From: Polytrichum commune
Lineage: Eukaryota; Streptophyta; Polytrichopsida; Polytrichales; Polytrichaceae
Length of the DNA stretch: 64,000 nt
Reading direction: 5' to 3'
Assembly: GCA_950295325.1 (NCBI GenBank)
Contig: OX485805.1
Span: forward strand, 45,532,758-45,596,757
A program made the position numbers and the translations under genes. Positions 11,867 through 24,100 of the stretch are shown here, piece after piece. The notes beneath the pieces are model-generated. The model had not been told where the DNA came from. It saw nothing but the letters and a program-made list of their open reading frames with translations, and searched no databases. The number at the start of each line of letters is the position of its first letter. Positions within the stretch are counted from its first letter, which is position 1.

Positions 11867-12985
11867 GTGTAGTCTGCTTATTCAAGAAAAATTCATACAA
11901 TGAAGCTCTGGTCTTCATTCCCTTGTGCTTGACAATGTATAAACAATTTCCTTTCTATGTATGATATCTTTCAGTTTTCCTTTCTTCTATACATTCCTCT
12001 AAAATGATCAGTGATATGCCTAAAGCCTCAACCGGCTCTTTCTCAAACTCAACTGGCCCATTTGTTCAGATCTCCCCCTTCATAGACCTCCACCCTCTTT
12101 GCTAGCCTCCACAACTGCCATGAATGCTGAAACTTGCTTCAATCTCAAACTTGCTTGAACTGCCTGTGCAATTTTTGCAGGATTGTAGGCTTCAGGTATT
12201 GCATACTCCTTCAATTTAGTTGTTAATGTATTTCTGTAATAAGTAAATTTCTTCCTACATGTTTTCTCGAGCTTGTTGTCATTCCCTGTTGCATCATTTT
12301 CAGTACCAACAGCACACATGGCGGTCTTTGTGTAAGGTATGTGGTCCTATTGTGCACATTTCCAACTTCAGACAACTTTTGGCCATTCAATCGGCTTGTG
12401 GAACTGTCTAATCCAGTTAGCAATTGCAAATAACAAAGATTGTCATTTCAAGTTTCAGAGTAAGATTTCAGATGAAACAACAATGAGTCAAATTGAAGAT
12501 TGTCTCTCTTTAATTGATCACATAGACCTCCCCAATTGCGTTCACTGTTAAACCTAGATTGGTGTCCCTATTTTAATTTTTGAGCACATAGTCCAATCTA
12601 ATTTTAATGTCCGTTCATACCTACAGGCTTTGCCATATACCAGTCAAATATGGGCGTCCAATCAAGAAGAGTGACCACATAAGGCCCACGTACCTTAGTA
12701 TATCCATAAATGACCAGGTGGATGGACGGGGTCAGAAAATAGAGATAGGTCAGCTCTTATAAGCAATCACAAGTATTTTGCTCTTATCGACTTCCACCAG
12801 CTATATATTTCCATCTCTTTCTACAATGAATGGCAAGCCCTACTGGAAAAACTTCTTGGCAGTGATGCTGTCTTCATGCTACCCAGCACAGAAAGGTTAC
12901 AATCAATTCTGAGCTGATTCTTGTGTCATTTCTGATGTGCCTTTTCCACAACAGCTGCCTCAACTATTATGCATCCACTGTAAGT
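11867..12985. other. No supportable gene; repeat fragments
   Basis: Near 12022 a cctcaaccgg...tttctcaaactcaac block matches the 66-69-bp minisatellite unit of 31105-31590. The stretch 12634-12710 (gtgaccacataaggccc) recurs at 57013-57085. A minus-strand frame of 79 codons at 12080-12319 is K/A-rich but shows no known domain. Confidence 0.4.
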
Positions 12986-15900
12986 CTATAATTCTCCTGT
13001 GCTTTCCACAATACCTTGTTGTTGCCACTGCCCACTGACATTAGCCTGCCACAACCGCACGTTTCCATCTTTCCCGGATGTTGCTAGAGTCATTCCTATT
13101 ATGTCCCAATCAAGGTGCTGCACCTGCCATAACAAGAAGAATAGCTGTATATGTGAGTTCCAAGGGACGAGTCCAAAACCTTTGAAATCAATTGAAGTAG
13201 TTGATTGTACGTATTGTGAACAGATCAATTTCATTTTCACAACAAAAAAGAGAGAATCACCAAAGAGCAACTAGGAGACAAACCTCTCCATTATGATGAG
13301 GGAGGTGTGCAGCTCGGATCACCACTAATCTTCCCCTAGAGTTCAAAGGAAATTGAAGTTTCCATATGGACACTGCTTTCTCAGAGGCCACAGCTATCAA
13401 CTCAAATGGCCTGCAATTTCAGACATGACTTCAGTGATTGACAAATACAACAAATATGTGAGCACAGCAGTGGATAAAGGTGTAAGAAAATACTGTTCTT
13501 AATCAAGCCCTCATCACAGTCAATCTTAAAGTACACTATATACAGCAAGTGCACAGAACTCACCTGCCTACATTAGGTGCCCAAGAAACATGATGAACAG
13601 ACTCAGGCTTTTCATCAGACTCTCGAAGCTCTGCTATCATTTGCCATCGCTGCTGCGCTTCTGCAAATTCCCAGACCTGCTTCATACATTGCATAACATT
13701 CATGTCTTGAAATATGGTCATAGAATTGATTTTGTGCTCAATCTCGGGTCTTCTCGATCTACATAACATTGCTACTAACGTCAAAAACCCTCACAACTTG
13801 GCATGAAGAGTGCTCATTTTCAGATAGAAGGCAGTCACTACACAGGCACTTCGCTCAACAAACAATCCCGAGTCTAATTCAAGGACAGGTTACTGCTGTT
13901 TGGTAGCTCCCACCTTAGCTGAGCAGAATTGTTGAAAAGAAGTGGTATAACCCAGCACAAAGACTGGCCTTTGTGCAGAATCAACTGGTGGCCTCCAGGA
14001 GATGGAGGAAGAAGTGCAGACCACCTTTGCATTAACCTCCTTCATATCTACTAGATTAGGAAATTCAGCCTGCAGGTTAACATTGACATCAATACATTGA
14101 TCACAGGCAGCATAATTTGTTCTTACAATTCACTGATTCAATTACGGTAACTCAACAAAAGTGGACATCAAAAAATTCCAACCTACACAGGAAGAACTGT
14201 GATGAAGAGATGATAGAAATTTTGTAAGTGTGATGACTTCCTGTGGAATCGTTAAATACTTGAGGGTACTAAAACCAGAAACATTCTATTTATCCTAGCA
14301 AGCAGAGCTCATGAATAAGCACCTGCAGTTGCCACTGCTTGAGCTTTATGCTATCAATTGTCTCATAGAGCTTCACAATTCCATCCGCTCCAGCCATGAC
14401 CTGTACAAAATATGACATTTTTGAAAACATGTTATGTATGAAAAGACACTCTACCAGTTAAACTGATAAGAGTGATAACAGAAGGATGCTTCAATGACCA
14501 GCAAATAAACCCTTATTAGACATATGAGAAATATGACAAAGAGCAAAATATGCTCCACATCAGATCCAACAACCCCATGGAGGCTGCTTATAAGATAAAA
14601 TGCAAGAGATGTTAAACCACCGCCAAGCATGCTTAAATGCAAAGAGTATTTGACTTACAAGCTTTAATCCTGAGAGGCAATTTGCAAACTGAAGGTCAAG
14701 GATAGAAGTTTTAGCATCCTGTAGCTGAGACAATAGTGTCCACTTTCTCTCACCATCACCTGCAGATTTTCACACCTAGTTAAAAGTCACTCCCTGATGC
14801 ATTTTGTCCTCACTCTAAATTCTGCCTCTATATGGCAGTGCACTTCCATTACCTTTTAATAGCCTCTAGAAAGTGTTTACCATCTGCAAAAAGGAAGCAT
14901 TTCTCTCAAGAAGATTTCAGAAGCAGAGTCCACAAAGTACATCAATTTCATTCCCAGCTAATTGACAAAACACAGAACACTTACTCTGACCAACCTCCTC
15001 CCACAATGAAACAGATCCTGATGTCGAGGAGGAGACCACCACATCACCATATTCAGGAGGAGCCCACACCACTTTCAATACAGGACCATTGTGAGCCTGA
15101 ATAGATCATCACAAAAAGTGGTAAACACAAATACATAAGGTAATGTAGATTGTAAGCAATGTTCACATGTTTCACCATCTGTTGGCATGCGAACTTGGCT
15201 GTTTTGTAACTCCTATCCGGTCTACATTTAATCTACTAAAGTCAATACAAACAATATCACTTGTTATAGACAGCAATGCTGTTCACACCACAAGCAGCAA
15301 GACTATCTTGGGAAACAACAATAGAAGAGAAGAGGCAGACAAGGCATCCAACCACTAATCTACAATGCACTGCCAAAATCAAACCTTGCATGCCCCGTAA
15401 GCACCAAAATACTGAAGGATACATTTTAACACTGACTCAATATCAAACAATGGTCACTTGCATTTTGAGATGTTACCTTTTCATATCGCCATTGGTTTTA
15501 TTTTGTTTTTTATTTTTATAAATTAAAAAATTAAAAAAAAAACTAAAACAATAGTGATATGAAATGGGCAGCATCTCAAATGCAAGTGGCCAGCATCTGA
15601 TGTCAACAGCGTTGCCACACACCCTTCAGGGTTGAATGTCTTTACACTGCTAACCCAACATTTATGTAATGATTCATTCCACATTGCTTCAACTCATAAT
15701 TCAACCTTTTGGGTCTTGCTTGAAATATAAAAGTGCTGAAAAATTAATAAAAAATCAGCATTGCAACCCTACGTTTGGTAAGCATTGATTCAACATAGCA
15801 TTCTTAAGTGGTGTAGTGAGTGTTCACCCTAAATAAGCATCTTGGAGTGTATACAATCGGTGATATTTATTTTGGCAAATTCTTTAAGGTGAATCTTGGT

Positions 15901-16671
15901 AGATGGGTGAGGGCTTTGTCCAAAGACATATACCAATGAATGTAACAATGAGTGAGCTGTCTACTATTGAGAGCGTGCCATTTAACAATGCTTGGCATTC
16001 GTACATGTAATTAAGGACCTTGGGTGGCTTAGACCCAAGGCGTTAACTCGGACATCATGCAAACTGAGGTTTAAACCGCCTAAGGCCACAATAGTAATCC
16101 GACGGGGGTGACCTTCCTGACACTTGATTTCCGGTTTCCGGTGCACCTTATCACCCATAGTCCACCCTATGATAATGGGGTATCTGGGTGTACTGGAATT
16201 TTTTCAACCACGTATGTGGGAACCTCAGGGATTGGCCTTGGGAGAGATAGATACAGGACGCCCATTCGCGCCGTCCAAGCAAGGTGTTCATCTTTGGAAA
16301 AAGGAAGCAGTAGTGGTGTTCGGGACCCTCTAATTCTCTTGATGCAGAGTCATCTCTTCTTCCTCTTCAAGGGCCTTGATTCTTGGATTTATTCTTGAAG
16401 CCAGAATAAGAAAGAGAACGTTCTACACACGATGCTTAAGAATGCTACGAATGGTGTAGAGTGATGTGAGTGAAGCAATGTGAAATGAGTGTTGATGATG
16501 TATGATTAGCACCTTCCAAGCCGAGGTGCAGGAGAAGGCGCCAGTGCCGTGGTCTTTGCGATCCCAGACACGCAAGAAGCCATCGTTGGAAGCAGCAGCG
16601 AAGCGGTGGCAAGAAAAGTTCCAGGCGACATCCGTGACGCCCTCGTCTAGCTTGATCTCCGAGCTGTCCAT
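12986..16671 (-). CDS. SEH1: Nucleoporin SEH1 (WD40 repeat protein)
   Basis: SEH1 is a seven-bladed WD40 protein of the Nup107-160 (Y) complex of the nuclear pore, and a member of the GATOR2/SEACAT complex. Eight exons join in frame on the minus strand: 16513-16671, 14985-15096, 14659-14759, 14323-14400, 13914-14069, 13564-13676, 13284-13410 and 12986-13123. All introns are GT-AG. The product is 327 aa, close to the usual plant length. Diagnostic stretches are MDSSEIKLDEGVTDVAWNFS at the start, VVWAPPEYGDVV, SLWEEV, VSWAPNVGR, IAVASEKAVSIWKL and a final blade MTLATSGKDGNVRLWQ. I identify it by resemblance of the whole exon chain to plant SEH1 as remembered. The start ATG at 16671 is the first in the frame, and a double telobox lies just upstream. 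Intron 1 (1.4 kb) holds a MITE and a SINE-like sequence. Confidence 0.93.
15452..15591. mobile_element. Short MITE-like inverted repeat in SEH1 intron 1
   Basis: The left arm ggtcacttgcattttgagat and right arm atctcaaatgcaagtggcc are near-complements. They continue inwards through catatc/gatatg and an A/T-rich core. Length is about 140 bp with no coding. The duplication at the borders is unclear. Confidence 0.55.
16020..16390 (+). mobile_element. Possible tRNA-derived SINE in SEH1 intron 1
   Basis: The head contains tggcttagacccaaggcg, which resembles a Pol III A box. About 35 bases further on is gaggtttaaaccgcc, which resembles a B box. Some 300 bp of non-coding sequence follows. I see no clear poly(A) tail or flanking duplication, so this is tentative. 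Confidence 0.3.
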
Positions 16672-16680
16672 GGCGACATA

Positions 16681-16698
16681 CCCTAAACCCTAAACCCT
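16681..16698 (-). promoter_or_regulatory. Double telobox upstream of the SEH1 start
   Basis: Two consecutive ccctaaa units stand about 10 bases upstream of the SEH1 start codon, reading agggtttagggtttaggg on the coding strand. Teloboxes (AAACCCTA) are known promoter or 5'-UTR elements of plant genes active in dividing cells, so a role in SEH1 expression is plausible but inferred. Confidence 0.5.
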
Positions 16699-16734
16699 GG
16701 AATCCAAACCAACGACACCACGCAAACAACCGTG

Positions 16735-17365
16735 GCTATGGCGATGGCGATGGGGCTACGAATCAATCGGTGCTACGGCACTCAATCGCAATGGATTAGG
16801 GAATTGCAACAAGAAAATTTCGCGCACACACCATGGGGTCATCGAAGTCCCTCGAACTCCCAATGCGAGCTCGTTATGATGAAAGAACTAAATGCACGCA
16901 GCAGGTGGGGAAACAAGGCTTGGTCTTGGGGGCCCATTGCAAGAAGTTTGGGAAGCACTTTATTTTTATATTTTGACAAATGTGTATTGCATATAGACTA
17001 CTAGACAAAACATTGTCAAAGGTCATTGGCTGAAATAATAGTTTAATCGAGTGCATTGTTCACACCTTGGGTTTGTCCACTTTGTCAACCCACCATGTCA
17101 CCAACCAATGTACCCATCTCAACGAACATTAATGAAGAAGTTTTGGGTTTTGCTTGGGGGGGTGGTTCCAAATTTCTCCAGTGGAGAACGCTCCTACTTG
17201 TTCAGTTATGGTTGGTTAGGGTTGCTAACAGTTTGAAGCTGCATTTGATGAATTGGACGGCACACACAACAACCTGATGATGTGAAAGCACTTTGGGGGA
17301 CGAAAGATTGGTTGAGGTGTCATTGTTCATGCTTTGTCCGAGCACTTGTCTAAACCGAGCCCTAA
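16735..17365. other. No supportable gene; SEH1 upstream region
   Basis: A short atggcg tandem stretch occurs at 16735-16756. The open frames on the plus strand have no recognised domain. The SEH1 promoter should lie here. Confidence 0.4.
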
Positions 17366-17719
17366 GGATCACTTCACACATGTACATGAGCCAAAGGGCC
17401 ATGACTGTGTAATTGTGAGAGCCCTTGACTCTCATCCAAAGGCCATACCAGTTATTTAATTAACATGATTTGTCAAAATTTGCGTCGGGCCTAGCTCTTG
17501 GAGGTGGGCTTGACGCAAATTCCAGCAGACCATGAAACATTATTTACAGTCCACCATGTAGGGAATCCGTATAGATTTCTCATCCATGATAATTTCTTTG
17601 GGTCTTCATGCCTTCACCTTCTAGTGTGAAGTGAACTTAAATAGTCTTGGCCTCTTTGACCAATGAGAGATATTAGAATGCAATGGCCACCAACCCTCGA
17701 TCTCATGTGTGAAGTGGCC
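17366..17719. mobile_element. PIF/Harbinger-like MITE, 354 bp
   Basis: The left end is ggatcacttcacacatgta and the complement of the right end is ggccacttcacacatgaga. It is flanked by TAA on the left and TTA on the right. The ends match those of the 48181-48681 element (gggccacttcacacacgaga), so they form one family. Non-coding. Confidence 0.6.
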
Positions 17720-18658
17720 TTAAGGTGGTTTACACCATTTTTGAATTGGTATTGTCTTTTTTAATATCACTCTAGTATCTATAATGAGGATTTCACTTTT
17801 TTTTATACCAGTAGAATATGGGTACTTGACAATATTTTTCTAGTTGATATCATTCGAGTTTATAGACCATTACCTTCCCTGGGTAACATTGTCCTAGTAT
17901 CAATGTGGTCTAGAACGGTATCGACGTAAACTAAAATATGGTGTATAAAGATTCTACCACATTGAAATATACATCACATATCAATATTCGATTGGGATTA
18001 CAATTTTGATGCCCATGGGTAGGTTCTTTGATACCATTATTGATCTTAATTATTGATACCCATGCATTCACCTATATGCGAGAGCATGACTAGTTTACAC
18101 TAGGGTTCAAGACCAAAGAAAACTCCAAGTTTGAGCTATCTTATTAATCAAAAGCAAAATTTTGGACCCGAACAGTTTATACTACACAAAAAAAGATATT
18201 TAATGTGACTTGCTGTTCGGAGCTACATGTTTCTATATATTTTTACTATTAATGTACTTGTTTACCAAGAAATATGCCTTTGTCCCGACCGGAGATTCGG
18301 TAGAGACCACATTACAGGCCGCTCGTGAGCAACTGCCCATGAACAGATTTCTTAATATGACGTAATTTTGAGAATTTCCTGACCAAACTCGACAAAGGTT
18401 TTTTTAAGGACCCATCAGTGGGTCCAAGCATGCATAAAAGAGGGGCATGCGGGATGGAAAATCCAGAGCAAACATCGAAAAGTGCTTCGAATTCCATTCC
18501 TCGTCCTGCTCAGAGAGAGCTTTTTTGGCTTTTTTGCGGTCACGGGCAAAAAAGCCGAGGAGTGCCGGGAGGCTCAACCTTCTCTCGCTGATCTTGTCAT
18601 AGCCTGCATCCTTTAGTTGTCGACTTTCTTGGCATGGTGCACAGACTTCCTCACATTT
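17720..18658. other. No supportable gene; dispersed repeat with a copy at 57.5-57.8 kb
   Basis: The part from about 17860 to 18075 (blocks such as cattgatat, attcacctatat and ttattgat) has a diverged copy near 57560-57800. Minus-strand frames at 18312-18715 (61 and 103 codons) show no recognised domain. Confidence 0.35.
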
Positions 18659-19230
18659 GGGTAAGCTTATCTGAGTTAGGCACAGAATCACTGGTAAGTA
18701 TCGCACTTCACACAAATTTGAGGGCCCTTAGAAAGCTCAAGGTCGACAATCCGAATGGATCTTCTCTGTTTTGTAATACGAATACATACATGCCGTTGTT
18801 ATAGATCGATGTCACCAGGGATAAAGCTCACACATGAGGTGCTTACTCAGTTGCTTTGTCCCGGGACGTCGTGTGCTCCAAGGCAGCGTACTGCTTCTCC
18901 AGGTTTGCAATGCAGTATGCGTGTCGAGGTTTTGGTTGTCTTTGTCGTCACGGTTTAAAGATTTCGATACATTCGTGTAAGCTTATCTGCATTAGGCACA
19001 GAATCACGCACTTCACGCAGAATCAGTTGTGCACTTCACACGCATTCTCGACAATAGTAGCTCTTCTCTGTTTTGCAACACAAATATGCATGCCGTTGTT
19101 ATAGATCGATGTGGCAGGGATATAGCTCACACTTGAAGTACTTACTGATGAGTTGTTTTGATCCCGAACACCGTCAGCTCCAAGGTTTGCAACCTCTGCT
19201 CTCCAGGCAGACATGCCGGCTGCAGCAGCA
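18659..19230. repeat. About 310-bp tandem duplication
   Basis: The order taagcttatctg..ttaggcacagaatcac, then cttctctgttttg, then gttgttatagatcgatgt, then gctcacac, then gctccaagg occurs twice, about 300-315 bp apart (from about 18659 and from about 18974). The copies differ by many substitutions and small indels. No protein is supported across it. Confidence 0.65.
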
Positions 19231-19232
19231 AA

Positions 19233-19317
19233 AGCTGAGATTTTGCACTGGCTGTGAGTCGCGTAGGTGCACTTATAGAATGCCCATACGCTTCTCACAG
19301 CCAGCACAAGTGCAAAC
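19233..19317. repeat. Short hairpin, about 85 bp
   Basis: The arm ttttgcactggctgtgagtc pairs with gcttctcacagccagcacaagtgcaaa-type sequence around a short loop. There is one 4-base bulge and a few mismatches. It resembles a small-RNA precursor or a tiny MITE; no other support. Confidence 0.45.
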
Positions 19318-19460
19318 GGCAAGTTCAGCTGGCTTTGGATGTAATACCTGCGAAATGAAAAGAGGTTGCATCAATGGTTGTCACATCAAAGGTTCGTCAC
19401 AGAACCAATGGTTATGGCTACAGACCCCTGAAACCATTGCGGAAGATGCGTCGGGGAGAT

Positions 19461-19582
19461 TCGCCATTGCAATCTCCAAATCCAGCATGACAAGTGAATG
19501 CGTGATTTGTGGCTGTGCATGGAAAGGCACAGGTTGGAGTATTTCACTTGTCACTCTGGGTTTAGAAGTTGCAATGGTGATG
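19461..19582. repeat. Long-armed hairpin, about 122 bp
   Basis: The left arm (cgccattgcaatctccaaat, then ccagcatgacaagtgaat) pairs with the right arm (atttcacttgtcactctggg, then ttgcaatggtgat). There are scattered mismatches over about 42 bases, and the loop is about 40 bases. The shape could suit a plant MIRNA precursor or a young inverted duplication. Confidence 0.5.
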
Positions 19583-21130
19583 TGATGCAAGAAGGATACG
19601 GTGGAAAGACTGACCCCCAGATCAGTGGCCTTGCTAATTGCAGGGCCTGTAATGCCAGCTTGCAATTGTCTTGGTTGGTAAATATCTCTCCGACATCAGA
19701 GGGTCGACCTTGAGTCGGTCACAGAAAGGCAAAGTTGCATGCCACGAATGATGTATGCTGACTCTCACCATATTGACTCCCATCTAACATTGAGCAACTC
19801 TACTGGAAATGCTCCTCCAGCAAATAACTTTTAACCTGGTGAGGATCAACCCAAAGTACCCTCACCAGCAGCTCAATGATTCTTCTTTAAGTAACTCACT
19901 GATCAAGGTTGCGGATGCTAGGGGTTAAAACATCTTAGACCCTTTCGATGCAATGTGGGATTGGAAAGATGCTGCATATGACTTCTATTGGCAAAATTGA
20001 CTTTCTTCATACCAAGGATGATCCTGGCACCGACAAAAAACTACAAGATCAGAAGGTCTGTTGATGTATAAGATAATCGAGGAGAACGACATATGGGCTC
20101 TGAAACCACCCACATACCTATCACCAGGATCTGTGATCATTTCGTGCAAAAGATTGGTCTGGCTTGGTGCCAATGAACTGACATGTCCTGTACCCAGGGC
20201 ATTGATAAAATCTAACTGTAGTCACAAGATTGACAATCGCAAACACATAGGTCCTCCGCATAGCAGGAATGCACAAGGCACATGTCAAACATGAGCAGAG
20301 TACTTGAACGACCAATGAAAATATGAAACATGAGCAGTATACCTTAGGTTGTCACTCTCCTCCATGCGCTCACCAGCAGCTCATCCCTCACCTCGGATGG
20401 GTGGACCAGTTACCCTACCCTAGTGCTCTTCTGTTTATTTTATAATTGAAGGCATATTTAAGGACGTTACTTATGGGGGCTTCAACTTCTTCAAGAGCTA
20501 TATGGCCCGATCTCATGTAGGTTAACAACAATACTGGGTGTAGGTGAATATTATTATCTCTACGTGCAAGTTAATTACCTGCAAGGAAATGCTCACAAGA
20601 GAAGTGTGACAGCACTGCTCCTTGCACAGTGTTCCGTCTTTGGTCACAGCTATCAATTCGATTTGTTCATGTCATGGTGGACACACTGAAGGTTGAAGGA
20701 GGTCCAACTCATCTCCTTTCGGTATGGTATTAACCATCTGATTGCGCTTCAACACAATCCATCCCAGAGACGCTTAAATAAAGGAGGAAGAGAATGCATG
20801 CCTTAGCATGAGAATTAGGGTTTCGGAATTAGGTTTAGGCTCTGCGTCCAGTGCTTTGCTCTCTTATGAAACTCTTCTGATTCTCTTATGAATGGTGTCC
20901 ATAACTATGTAAAAGCAAAAAATAAAATTAGTCAGATATTCACAGCAGAAAATGAGACATATGAATCTTGTTAATACTCGTGAAATTTACATGCCATAGC
21001 TACTAGATTAGCTCAGAAAATTGGTGTGAATTCTAATTCGCAACCACTTCTAGAATCTTCGTCCTGGTCAGTCCAGCTTTGCTACATGAATATGTACCTC
21101 CTCCTCCTCCTCCTCTATGGCATTCTACAA
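19583..21130. other. No supportable gene
   Basis: Short frames on both strands without known domains. A tcc-repeat tract (ctcctcctcctcctcctcta) lies at about 21098-21117, just beyond the 3' end of the synthetase gene and probably in or near its 3' UTR. Confidence 0.45.
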
Positions 21131-24100
21131 TTAACCAGCAGCCTGCTTGAGAAGTATAACCTTCAGCTCCTTCTTGTTGATCTGCAACGTTGCAGAAAAA
21201 ATATCAGATTACATCATTGGATCTTAATTTGCATTCAGAAAGTGGGGCTTTCTATTATTGCCAACACAATTAAGTCGCTAGCTTTATTAAGCTACGACAT
21301 GGAAAAGGAAATAGAGACCGCAAGTCTGTGACAGTTACAAAGAGACAGAAGTAACAGGGCATTAGAGCATCCTAGATATGAAGGGCGATTGAATGATTAG
21401 AAACGTATTGAAAGAAAGAAACCACTTTGCAACATTGACTAATTTCAGGTTTGCCTTGCTGAATTAGATTGTGTCATCTAGCACCCCTTCAATGGGCTAT
21501 GCATAATGCAAGGATTGCAGAATTATAGTACCTTTCCCATGGCATTGCGTGGCATGGAATCCCAGACTTGTAATTGCGTGGGTATCTGCACTTGGTGCAC
21601 AATATGTATCAAACCAGACTGCACAACTGATGTTGGAAGTATGATTAGACCAAAATCTTATTCACTCAACAACAATGCTTGAGACTTCAGCTTTATGCAA
21701 ACTCAAGTATAGACCCTTCAAATCATCTGTGTTCCAAAGAGGTTGGTACTAAATGTGCACCTGCAAGAGGGTGTGGAGATACTGCTCAAATCATATTGGA
21801 CCCAACAGGATGTGATAGGCTGTACCTTATATGGAGCCATTCGTTCACGTGCCCAGCTTGTAAGGCTTGCCAAGGTGAGGACAGGCTCTGACTTGGCAGC
21901 TGCCTCAGCAGCTAAGTTTTCATGAGGGACCACAACAGCTGATATGATCTCCCCATATGTTTGGTCTGGTAGACCCATCACAGCACATTCCGCAATGGCT
22001 GGATGCTGCATATATGGAGTGTAATTAGCCAAGATGTCACATTAAATATTACTTCAAATAGACTCAAACATCCCCAATTCTTGATGTAGCAACATAGTTA
22101 TTGAAGGTAAAGGACCAATTAAAACGAAGGCATGAAACAAGAATCTGAAGGAAACTAACTTAAATTGAAGAGTACTAATCTGAGATCATGTCAATATGTA
22201 TACATATAGGGTGCAGCATTAGATTTAAGAGAGGTCACAAACAGCTGCAACTCAAATCTCTACGTACAACAATGAGGACTCTGAAGATACAGCTTTTAAA
22301 CATGCTACAAACAATAATGGACACACAATACCGAGCTTGTCCTTTAGAGACTGTTATGAGATCCTAAGGCTGATATATTCTTTTGTCGGTGTACAGAGTG
22401 TTTGTGACGATGAGGGCCTGTAAAACCATGACGTGACTTCTACAAATCAATACCTGTAACAGTGCAGCTTCGATCTCAAGTGCAGAAAGTTTGTAACCTC
22501 CAGACTTCACAATATCAACACTGGTTCCTGTTAAAGCAGTTGACAACCAAGAAATCCAGTCAGCCATTATATTGATATGGGCTGCAACAAACACACTCCT
22601 AAATCATATCCCATCTAGAGCAATGTCTGTGCAGCTACATGATCCAATCAGATTCGCATGGAGTACATACGTCCAAGAATCTTGACATAGCCATCCTCGA
22701 TTGTAACCGTGTCGCCTGTTTTGAAATATCCATCTTCTCTGAATGATTCACTAGTAACCTGCAAGAGTCGACATATCATACTCCTGGTATCAGGAATACT
22801 CCATCATATAACAAAATAAAGTCGTGCTGCAGGATATGACATGGGAGACCATGTCAGAAAATTTCTTTAGAGTGGCAACAGGCTCACTACGATTCTTTAT
22901 ACATCTTCAGGACAAAATTGAGCTTGCAGTATGATTATAGTTGATAAAGGCTACCCGTACATTTGGATTTCGCCAGTACCCTTGAAACATGGCAGGACTT
23001 TTAATGCACAGTTCTCCTACGCCTGCCTCTCCGTCCTCCTCTTCAGCAATCAGCATCTAAATTGCAAATCCACACAACATGGGTTTAGGAATCAGAGTAG
23101 GTCCATCAAAAGAATGGTACCCTTATGGCATTTTACCAATACAAAGAAGTCAATACAAGATGACAGAACAATCATTCTACATATCTCAGCCTAATAGCCA
23201 TGACCTAGTCACCACCATAATGTAACTCAATTCAACGACAGCATCATCATTGCTTTAGAAACACCCCTCTTGACCTTTGTTGACTATATCCAGGACAACG
23301 TTAAAGCCCACACAACAAACAAGCTGATAATGTTCCCACTGCATTGCATACAAGCATAGAAGCGGAGAACAAACCTGAACACCTGGTAAAGGCTTTCCTA
23401 CAAACCCTGCCCGCCGCTCTCCGTGAAGAGGATTAGAGAGTGCCATGACAAACTGCATAAGCAACCAATATGTGTGTAACCCACAGGCACACTCAACACA
23501 AAATTCGGGCATGACAATAGTAGGAGGACTAAAGGTTGTAAAATCTAGTTCCAAGCATCAACGACCAAAAACAGTCCTATTTGTAACTCTTCATAGGATA
23601 TATGCTTCATAGAAGGACTCAGGTTTGATAAATACTGCGTAGATGTCATTAGAACCCTATATGAATGCTTAGTTGTCAATTCCATACTCAATCACATTTG
23701 AATCCGGAAAGCAAAGAACTTCATTGTCAAAGGAATTATCTGAATTGAGTCACAAGGTATAATCAGACATGTTAAGGCACCAGGATGTATGATGAAATCA
23801 TTCAGGTTATTGCAAATACCTCCGTCATGCCATATCTTTCTAAAAGACGATGCCCTGTGACACTCTCCCACTTCACCATCACTGGTTCTGGCAGAGCTGA
23901 TGATCCGCACATCTACACCAACATCAATATTAGGTTATCCTTTCCAGGTTTGCCATTATAGTACTCAAGTAAACAGGGATGTGGATATCAAATTTTGCAA
24001 TGAGTTCAAATACCATGAGCCGGAGCTGCTTGGCAGCATAAGCAGAGGCTTTCTGTGATTCTGCATTCATCATGTCATACCCTTGCAATAGCCGCACATA

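Noticed and set aside
19073-19585. 170-codon plus-strand frame
   Set aside because: It runs through the tandem duplication and both hairpins, and no domain is recognisable. The length is probably due to chance.
22961-22966. Alternative donor for AAE13 exon 11 two codons further on (gtacgg/gtagcc)
   Set aside because: The earlier donor keeps the length of the family segment before VTSESF, while the later one adds two residues.
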